Shown: positions 1 through 4,075 of the stretch, piece after piece
Layout: each line of letters opens with the position of its first letter
Position numbering within the stretch: position 1 is the stretch's first letter
From: an uncultured Austwickia sp.
GTDB lineage: Bacteria > Actinomycetota > Actinomycetes > Actinomycetales > Dermatophilaceae
Direction: 5' to 3'
Assembly (NCBI GenBank): GCA_934678955.1
Contig: CAKUSI010000209.1
Location: 1 to 6,655, forward strand
Length of the DNA: 6,655 nt
Notes under the pieces: generated by a model
What the model was told of the DNA's origin: nothing
What the model saw: only the letters and a program-made list of their open reading frames with translations
Databases searched by the model: none
Program-made: the position numbers and the translations under genes

Positions 1-593
1 TCGGTCACGAGGACGACCTCCGGGGCGAGCATGTCCAGCACGCCGGAGACGTCGCCCGTGCGCAGCGCCTCCACGAACGCCCGCCCGATGCGCCGCTGCA
101 CCTCGGCTCCCGACTCGTAGCGCGGCGCGCCCCGCAGGTGCCGCCTGGCCCGGGCGACCAGCTGACGCACCGCCTCGGGCGTGCGGTTCAGCGACGCGGC
201 CACCTCCGACGCCGGCACGTCGAACACCTCCCGCAACACGAACGCCACCCGCTCCAGCGGCGAGAGCTGCTCCAACAGCACCAGCAGCGCGAACGTGACC
301 TCGTCGGCGACGGTGGCGGCCTCGTCCGGCCGAGGCGCGGTGTCGACGGGCTCTGGCAGCCACGGCCCGACGTACGACTCCCGGCGGCGATGGCGCGACC
401 GCAGCGCGTTGAGCGCGCGGTGCGTGACAAGACGTACGAGGTATGCCTCCTCGTCACGCACCTGCGCGCGGTCGACCCGCTCCCACGCGATCCACGCGTC
501 CTGCAGCACGTCCTCGGCGTCCGCGGCGGAGCCGACGACGCCGTACGCGACCCCGAACAGCCTCGCCCGCAGGCGCACGAAGGAATCGCTCAT
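1..593 (-). CDS. ECF41-type RNA polymerase sigma factor (SigJ-like), 3' end cut by window edge
   Basis: Alternative sigma factor that would direct RNA polymerase to a small set of promoters. The visible 197 residues start MSDSFVRLRARLFGVAYG. Sigma region 2 spans about residues 8-72, with AEDVLQDAWIAW at 27-38. Region 4 spans about 100-152, with LSPLERVAFVLREVF and the helix-turn-helix SEVAASLNRTPEAVRQLVARAR. Between them lies YVGPWLPEP (74-82), the linker signature of the ECF41 group. After region 4, VQRRIGRAFVEALRTGDVSGVLDMLAPEV begins the SnoaL-like C-terminal domain that replaces an anti-sigma factor in this group. The rest of that domain lies outside the window. The start is fixed by the ATGA overlap with the upstream CMD gene (590-593) and by the usual ECF41 N-terminus, so translation is probably coupled. 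ECF41 genes are known to neighbour carboxymuconolactone decarboxylase, oxidoreductase or epimerase genes, which fits here. The inducing signal is unknown. Confidence 0.95.
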   Translation of the reverse strand, partial: MSDSFVRLRARLFGVAYGVVGSAADAEDVLQDAWIAWERVDRAQVRDEEAYLVRLVTHRALNALRSRHRRRESYVGPWLPEPVDTAPRPDEAATVADEVTFALLVLLEQLSPLERVAFVLREVFDVPASEVAASLNRTPEAVRQLVARARRHLRGAPRYESGAEVQRRIGRAFVEALRTGDVSGVLDMLAPEVVLVT

Positions 594-1192
594 GCGCTCG
601 CTGGCTGCTCGCGACGCGAGCCATCCCGATCGGGGATCTGGCACCGGTCCGAGAAGCCTTGGGCCGTCAGGCCGAGCGCGCTGTTGAAGCGGGAGCGCTG
701 GTTCTCCAGGGCGACCATCATGGTCAGCTCGACCAGAGCCGGCTCGCCCAGGCGGTGGAGGAGGTCGGCGACCATCTCGTCGGTGACCTCCGCGGCGACG
801 TCCCCCGTCATGGCCTCGGCGTAGGCCAGCACCGCGCGCTCGGTGTCGTCGAACAGCCCCGAGGCGATCACGTCCGGCTCGCGCCAGCGCGGCACGGCTT
901 CCAGCGTGGCGCGGGGCGTGCCCTGGGCCTGGAAGGCCCAGAAGCCGTAGTCCAGGCACCACGCGCACCCGATGCGCTGCGCGGCGGCCATCACAGCGAG
1001 CGCCTTGAGGTGGGGGTCGAGCGCCTTCCAGCGCGCGACGCCGTGCTCGAACATCGCGTAGGAGAGGGCGACGGGGCGGTTGTGCAGCGCGGCCTCGGCC
1101 GGCTGGAGGGACGTGCCGTAGGTGCGACGGGCATACCAGCGAGCGGCGCGCGTGAACCAGGTCGACGGCGCGTTCAGCGAGATGCGGGCCAT
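590..1192 (-). CDS. Carboxymuconolactone decarboxylase / AhpD-like family protein
   Basis: A 200-residue protein of the CMD/AhpD fold, the standard ECF41 partner. The core is LKALAVMAAAQRIGCAWCLDYGFW (62-85), with the C76-x-x-C79 pair expected to act in thiol redox chemistry. The histidine that follows the CxxC of true AhpD by four residues is glycine here (G83), so peroxidase-partner chemistry should not be assumed. The C-terminal helix ALENQRSRFNSALGL (161-175) is also typical of this subfamily. ATG 1192 was chosen over an in-frame GTG at 1249 because AAAGGA lies six bases upstream of it and the protein then starts at MARISLNAP. The extra 19 residues from GTG 1249 would be low-complexity (TTPAPTIPAPPTS). 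The stop overlaps the sigma factor start as ATGA. Transcription probably begins near 1265 from the ECF41-type promoter. The substrate is unknown. Confidence 0.93.
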   Translation of the reverse strand: MARISLNAPSTWFTRAARWYARRTYGTSLQPAEAALHNRPVALSYAMFEHGVARWKALDPHLKALAVMAAAQRIGCAWCLDYGFWAFQAQGTPRATLEAVPRWREPDVIASGLFDDTERAVLAYAEAMTGDVAAEVTDEMVADLLHRLGEPALVELTMMVALENQRSRFNSALGLTAQGFSDRCQIPDRDGSRREQPASA

Positions 1193-1198
1193 GGTGTG

Positions 1199-1204
1199 TC
1201 CTTT
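1199..1204 (-). promoter_or_regulatory. Shine-Dalgarno site of the CMD gene
   Basis: The minus strand reads AAAGGA here, six bases before ATG 1192. It decides the start: the longer GTG start at 1249 would lie only about 16 bases into the predicted transcript and lacks a comparable site. Confidence 0.7.
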
Positions 1205-1212
1205 GGAGGTAG

Positions 1213-1242
1213 GTGGCGCTGGGATAGTTGGCGCTGGAGTGG
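1213..1242. repeat. Two-unit 15-bp direct repeat in the CMD 5' leader
   Basis: On the plus strand GGCGCTGG occurs at 1215-1222 and again at 1230-1237, exactly 15 bp apart. The two 15-bp units match at 11 of 15 positions. They lie between the predicted transcription start and the Shine-Dalgarno site of the CMD gene. No function can be assigned. The period is the same as in the two other arrays at 1307-1365 and 2282-2385. Confidence 0.55.
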
Positions 1243-1271
1243 TTGCCACGCGGTTTCGTGGTCACCCTGAG

Positions 1272-1298
1272 GACACCGCCCGCCCGCAGAATGTGACA
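1272..1298 (-). promoter_or_regulatory. Candidate ECF41-dependent promoter of the CMD-sigma operon
   Basis: On the minus strand a -35 element TGTCACA (1298-1292) is followed by exactly 16 bases and then TGTC (1275-1272). The published ECF41 promoter pattern is TGTCACA, 16 bases, CGTC, so the -35 and the spacer match fully and the -10 matches at three of four positions. It points at the CMD gene with its start codon 80 bases downstream. A predicted start of transcription near 1265 gives a leader of about 73 bases. Target promoters in front of the CMD-type gene are characteristic of this sigma group, so this implies autoregulation. It is a sequence match, not a mapped start. Confidence 0.8.
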
Positions 1299-1306
1299 CT
1301 CGTCGT

Positions 1307-1365
1307 GTGTTGATCGCGCAGGTGTTGATCGCGCAGCCGTTGATCGCCGACTGTTGATCGCACAG
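1307..1365. repeat. Four-unit 15-bp tandem repeat between the divergent operons
   Basis: Units lie at 1307-1321, 1322-1336, 1337-1351 and 1352-1365. The first two are identical (GTGTTGATCGCGCAG), the third differs at its edges, and the fourth has only 14 bases. All keep the core GTTGATCG. The array starts nine bases upstream of the ECF41 -35 element on one side and ends 50 bases before the pirin start on the other. It could therefore be a multi-site operator for either operon, or simply a replication-slippage product. A 15-bp spacing puts successive cores on alternating DNA faces, which argues mildly against side-by-side binding on one face. Confidence 0.8.
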
Positions 1366-1415
1366 CGGGGAACTGACTCTCGACGCCATCTCGCCGACAG
1401 GAAGAGGTGTGACCG

Positions 1416-2285
1416 ATGACCGTTCGACGTCTCGCCAGCGTGCACTCGGGCGACGGGTTCCACTGGGTGGGTGACGGCTTCTACGTGACCCAGCTGCTGC
1501 CCGGCAGCCCGCAGCTCCAGGCGGCGGCGGACCCGTTCCTGCTGATGGACTACCACCCGGTCCATGAGTACACGCCCACCGACCGTCAGCGCGGGGTCGG
1601 TCCGCACCCTCATCGTGGCTTCGAGACGGTCACCCTTGCCTTCGAAGGGGCCGTGCAGCACCACGATTCGACCGGCGGGGGCGGCATCATCCACCCCGGC
1701 GACGCGCAGTGGATGACCGCGGCCCGCGGCATTCTGCACAAGGAGTACCACGAGCGCGAGTGGGCGGCGAAGGGCGGCCGGTTCCACATGATGCAGCTCT
1801 GGGTCAACCTGCCGAGCAAGGACAAGATGAGCGAGCCCGGCTACCAGGCCCTCACCGCCGAGTCGATGGGCAGGGCCGAGCTCCCCGGCGGCGGGACGGT
1901 CATCCTGTATGCCGGCGAGCTGGACGGCGTCGTCGGCCCGGCCCGCACCCATACTCCTATCGAGCTGTGGGACGTCCGGCTGGGCGCGGGCGAGCAGGCC
2001 GAACTGGCCGTGCCGGATGGGCACACGGTGATGGTGTTCGTCCTTGACGGCGAGGTCGTGACGGAGGGCGGAAGCATCGGGTTCGAGCAGCTGGGCCTCT
2101 TCGAGCGGGCGGGAGATGTCCTGCGATTGACGGCGCCCGAGAGCGGCGCCCGCGTGATCGTCCTCGGCGGCGAGCCGATCGGCGAGCCGGTGATCTTCTA
2201 CGGCCCGTTCGCGATGAACACCAAGCAGGAGATCGTCCAGGCGATCAACGACTTCAACGCCGGTACGTTCGGAACGCTCGTATGA
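1416..2285 (+). CDS. Pirin family protein (bicupin)
   Basis: A 289-residue cytosolic bicupin. The N-terminal metal-binding cupin carries GPHPHRGFETVTLAFEG (62-78) and DAQWMTAARGILHKEYHE (96-113). H64, H66, H108 and E110 correspond to the iron ligands H56, H58, H101 and E103 of human pirin. The C-terminal pirin cupin covers about residues 178-286 (VMVFVLDGEVV, VLGGEPIGEPVIFYGPFAMNT). Some pirins, such as E. coli YhhW and human pirin, have quercetin 2,3-dioxygenase activity; that activity here is inference. Length is normal for the family. GGAAGAGG lies eight bases before ATG 1416. The stop TGA overlaps an ATG as ATGA (2282-2285), where the downstream mini-ORF begins. It is divergent from the CMD-sigma operon and probably the first gene of an operon with the FMN reductase gene. 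No convincing -10/-35 was seen upstream. Confidence 0.95.
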   Translation: MTVRRLASVHSGDGFHWVGDGFYVTQLLPGSPQLQAAADPFLLMDYHPVHEYTPTDRQRGVGPHPHRGFETVTLAFEGAVQHHDSTGGGGIIHPGDAQWMTAARGILHKEYHEREWAAKGGRFHMMQLWVNLPSKDKMSEPGYQALTAESMGRAELPGGGTVILYAGELDGVVGPARTHTPIELWDVRLGAGEQAELAVPDGHTVMVFVLDGEVVTEGGSIGFEQLGLFERAGDVLRLTAPESGARVIVLGGEPIGEPVIFYGPFAMNTKQEIVQAINDFNAGTFGTLV

Positions 2286-2389
2286 GCGCCGCCGAGAGGA
2301 GCACCCCTGGTATGAGCACCCGTGACATGAGCACCTGTGACATGAGCATCTCTGACATGAGGATCTCTGACATGAGCACCGTGACATGA
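2282..2389 (+). CDS. Putative 35-residue coupled mini-ORF made of MSxxD-type repeats
   Basis: This small frame starts at an ATG overlapping the pirin stop (ATGA, 2282-2285) and ends at a TGA overlapping the FMN reductase start (ATGA, 2386-2389). A second possible start, ATG 2312, has GAGAGGAG at 2294-2301 ten bases upstream. The peptide is mostly five-residue units of the type MS(T/I)xD, matching the reductase N-terminus MSTSD. Such a frame could carry ribosomes from pirin to the reductase, whose own ATG has no clear Shine-Dalgarno. No known family is recognisable, and the peptide may have no function. It could equally be a repeat-expansion by-product. Confidence 0.4.
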   Translation: MSAAERSTPGMSTRDMSTCDMSISDMRISDMSTVT

Positions 2390-2400
2390 GTACCTCCGAC
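2282..2400. repeat. 15-bp tandem array derived from the FMN reductase start region
   Basis: Clear units are 2312-2326, 2327-2341, 2342-2356, 2357-2371 and a 14-bp unit at 2372-2385, followed by the first five codons of the reductase gene (2386-2400). The consensus is ATGAGCACCTSTGAC. Two degraded units can be traced further left: 2297-2311 matches the first clear unit at 11 of 15 positions and 2282-2296 at about 10 of 15. The whole gap between pirin and the reductase is then seven units, one lacking a base (104 bp). Each intact junction reads TGACATGA, so every unit renews an ATGA stop/start overlap. Changes in copy number keep the frame; the missing base breaks it. Confidence 0.9.
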
Positions 2401-2970
2401 ACCTCAGCGGCCCGCGTGCCCGTCATCGGCGTGCTGGTCGGGAGCACCCGCCCGACCCGGATCGGTCGCCAGCTCGCCGACCAGATCGCCGAACTGGCGC
2501 GGCTGCGCTCGGAGGCCGACATCGCGCTCGTCGACCTGGCCGAGGTGCAGCTGCCCTTCCTCGACGAGCCGAAGATGCCCTCGCGCGGCGACTACGTCCA
2601 TGAGCACACCCGCGCGTGGAAGCGCACCATCGACGGCCTCGACGCGGTCATCGTGGTCTCGCCGCAGTACAACGGCGGCTACCCCGCGCCTCTGAAGAAC
2701 GCGATCGACAGCCTGTATGCCGAGTGGCGCGACAAGCCGATCCTGCTGGTCACGTATGGCTACCACGGCGGGACGGGCGCCGCCGAGCAGCTGACCACCG
2801 TCTTCGGGGTCGTCAGGGCCAACCTGCTCGAGCCGGCCGTGGCGATCACCGCGACCGACGCGGACCGCGACGCGTCCGGGCACCTGTCCAACCCCTGTGA
2901 CCTCGTCGAGCGCCACCGGGCCCCGCTCGAGGTCGGCTTTGCCGCCATCCACGCAGCCCTCGGTTGCTGA
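2386..2970 (+). CDS. NAD(P)H-dependent FMN reductase family protein
   Basis: A 194-residue flavodoxin-like protein expected to bind FMN and reduce flavins, quinones or related substrates with NAD(P)H. The phosphate-binding loop is GVLVGSTRPTRIG (15-27). The family signature PQYNGGYPAPLKNAIDSL lies at 93-110, and TYGYHGGTGAAEQL (123-136) is the third flavin-contacting loop. Length is normal. The start ATG 2386 is the only sensible one: its frame is closed by TGA at 2368-2370, and the next in-frame candidate, GTG 2416, has no ribosome site. ATG 2386 itself lacks a clear Shine-Dalgarno but overlaps the mini-ORF stop as ATGA, so termination-reinitiation is the likely route. Its first five codons are the last unit of the 15-bp array. 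The preceding pirin gene suggests shared work on quinone-like or flavonoid compounds, which is inference. Confidence 0.93.
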   Translation: MSTSDTSAARVPVIGVLVGSTRPTRIGRQLADQIAELARLRSEADIALVDLAEVQLPFLDEPKMPSRGDYVHEHTRAWKRTIDGLDAVIVVSPQYNGGYPAPLKNAIDSLYAEWRDKPILLVTYGYHGGTGAAEQLTTVFGVVRANLLEPAVAITATDADRDASGHLSNPCDLVERHRAPLEVGFAAIHAALGC

Positions 2971-2984
2971 CCGTTCACGCCGAA

Positions 2985-3005
2985 TCGACGCCAGGTCGAT
3001 GCCAG
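2985..3005. repeat. Short imperfect 11-bp direct repeat before the GNAT gene
   Basis: TCGACGCCAG (2985-2994) and TCGATGCCAG (2996-3005) are 11 bp apart and lie just upstream of the Shine-Dalgarno of the acetyltransferase gene. They match at nine of ten bases. This may be chance in a 51-bp gap; no function is assigned. Confidence 0.35.
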
Positions 3006-3021
3006 AGCAAGGAGACACCCG

Positions 3022-3333
3022 ATGGCCGACGTTCACGTCACGCACAACGAGGCCCTAAACCGTTACGAGGCCCGCATCGGCGACGAACTGGCCGGATTCG
3101 CGGAGTACCAACTCACGGATCAGCTCGTCGTGTTCACGCACACCGAAGTCGACCCGGCCTTCGAGGGCAAGGGCGTCGGCGGCGCTCTCGCCCGGTTCGC
3201 CCTCGACGACGTGCGTGCCCAGGGGAGCCGCAAGGTCCTCCCGCTCTGCCCGTTCATCAAGGCGTGGATCGGCAAGCACCCCGACTACGTGCCGCTCGTC
3301 TACGGGGCCCCCAGTTCCACCGCGACCGACTGA
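3022..3333 (+). CDS. Small GNAT-fold N-acetyltransferase (GCN5-related, Acetyltransf_CG type)
   Basis: A 103-residue single-domain protein of the short GCN5-related acetyltransferase group (YjdJ-like, Pfam PF14542 type). The acetyl-CoA loop is in TEVDPAFEGKGVGGALARFALDD (41-63), with the GKGVGG pyrophosphate-binding turn at 49-54. The conserved CPFIKAWIGKHPDY follows at 76-89. Members usually have about 80-110 residues, so this is full length. AAGGAG (3009-3014) lies seven bases before ATG 3022, a strong site. It follows the FMN reductase stop by 51 bases in the same orientation, so it may be the last gene of that operon. The acceptor substrate is unknown for most of this group. Confidence 0.9.
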   Translation: MADVHVTHNEALNRYEARIGDELAGFAEYQLTDQLVVFTHTEVDPAFEGKGVGGALARFALDDVRAQGSRKVLPLCPFIKAWIGKHPDYVPLVYGAPSSTATD

Positions 3334-3378
3334 CGCGCGTCCCCGCTGACTGGCGCCCACACCGACCAGCGCTCTCCG

Positions 3379-3399
3379 ACACGCGTGTAAAGTACGTGT
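3379..3399 (+). promoter_or_regulatory. Candidate vapBC promoter and operator (leaderless)
   Basis: TAAAGT (3388-3393) fits the actinobacterial -10 pattern TANNNT and ends six bases before ATG 3400, with no Shine-Dalgarno in between. This suggests transcription starts at or next to the start codon. A perfect 10-bp palindrome ACACGCGTGT (3379-3388) touches the -10, a fitting place for VapB or VapBC autorepression. No clear -35 was seen. Confidence 0.5.
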
Positions 3400-3612
3400 A
3401 TGGCACGGACGCGCACCAACATCGAGATCGAGAACGACTACGTCGACGTGATCATCGAGCGGTTCGGCGTGCGGACGAAGACCGAGGCCGTCGACCTCGC
3501 CTTGCGTCACCTGGCCGGCGATCCGATGTCGCGCGAGCAGGCGCTAGCGATGCGCGGCGCGCATGCCATCGAAGCGCTGCCGGACGACACTCGGCCTGCT
3601 GACGTCGCATGA
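3400..3612 (+). CDS. vapB: Type II antitoxin, VapB family
   Basis: A 70-residue antitoxin expected to bind and inhibit the VapC ribonuclease encoded next and to repress the operon. The N-terminal half, RTNIEIENDYVDVIIERFG then RTKTEAVDLALRHLAG (from residue 5), is the VapB (DUF2191-type) ribbon-helix-helix DNA-binding domain. MSREQALAMRG follows at 43-53. The C-terminal tail (ALPDDTRPADVA) is the part that usually lies in the toxin active site. The stop overlaps the toxin start as ATGA (3609-3612), as expected for a coupled pair. The start is ATG 3400, probably leaderless. The other upstream genes end 66 bases earlier, so this is an independent unit. Confidence 0.9.
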   Translation: MARTRTNIEIENDYVDVIIERFGVRTKTEAVDLALRHLAGDPMSREQALAMRGAHAIEALPDDTRPADVA

Positions 3613-4016
3613 TCTTGGTCGATAGCTCGGCGTGGGTGGAGTACGACCGCGCCACGGGCAGTGACGTCGACCTCGAGCTGACCCGCCTCATCGCCGAAGG
3701 CGTCCCGATCGCCGTGACGGAGCCGATCATCATGGAGGTCTGCGCCGGCGCGCGGTCGGACTCTCGCGAGCGCGACCTGCGGCGCCTCCTGGCTCGTTTC
3801 CATCTCGCCCGGTTCGACGCGGCCGCCGATTTCAATGCGGCAGTGACGATTTACCGCAGATGCCAGCACGTCGGCGTCACGCCACGCGGCCTCATCGACT
3901 GCATGATCGCTGCCGTCGCGCTGCGTCAGCGCCACGAGGTCCTTGCTCAGGACCGCGACTTCGCGCAGGTCGCGCAGGTCGTGGAGCTTCGGCTCCACCC
4001 GGCTTCGCTGGTGTGA
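3609..4016 (+). CDS. vapC: VapC family PIN-domain ribonuclease toxin
   Basis: A 135-residue PIN-domain protein, expected to be a Mg2+-dependent endoribonuclease neutralised by the adjacent VapB. The acidic active-site residues are visible: D5 in MILVDSSAW, E43 in EPIIMEVCAGA, D97 in GLIDCMIAAVAL, and D115 or D117 in LAQDRDFAQVA. No catalytic residue is missing and length is typical, so the toxin looks intact. The RNA target cannot be read from sequence. The start overlaps the vapB stop as ATGA, and the gene ends 59 bases before nhaA. Confidence 0.93.
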   Translation: MILVDSSAWVEYDRATGSDVDLELTRLIAEGVPIAVTEPIIMEVCAGARSDSRERDLRRLLARFHLARFDAAADFNAAVTIYRRCQHVGVTPRGLIDCMIAAVALRQRHEVLAQDRDFAQVAQVVELRLHPASLV

Positions 4017-4063
4017 TGCGAAAGCCGTCGCGCGCACGGCGTCGCCACTGACGTTGTCGGGCA

Positions 4064-4075
4064 GATACTGCTCGC
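4064..4075 (+). promoter_or_regulatory. Candidate -10 element of a leaderless nhaA transcript
   Basis: GATACT (4064-4069) resembles the -10 hexamer and ends six bases before ATG 4076. No Shine-Dalgarno is present upstream, and the frame is closed by TGA at 4049-4051 with no other start codon between. A leaderless start is the simplest reading. No good -35 was found. Confidence 0.35.

Noticed and set aside
1193..1249. Longer CMD gene starting at GTG 1249
   Set aside because: The added residues are a Pro/Thr/Ala-rich stretch from the repeat region, and the better ribosome site is in front of ATG 1192.
443..1270. 275-codon plus-strand frame (and overlapping ones from 138 and 181)
   Set aside because: These are antisense to the sigma factor and CMD genes, Arg/Pro-rich, and lack recognisable domains.
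1307..1357. Small plus-strand frame encoding VLIAQ-type repeats over the four-unit array
   Set aside because: It has no ribosome site and its length is explained by a 15-bp repeat without stops in that frame.
2320..2342. Second ECF41-like -35 (TGTCACA on the minus strand) inside the 15-bp array
   Set aside because: The position 16 bases on reads GTGC, not CGTC, it points against the operon, and the hexamer follows from the repeat sequence.
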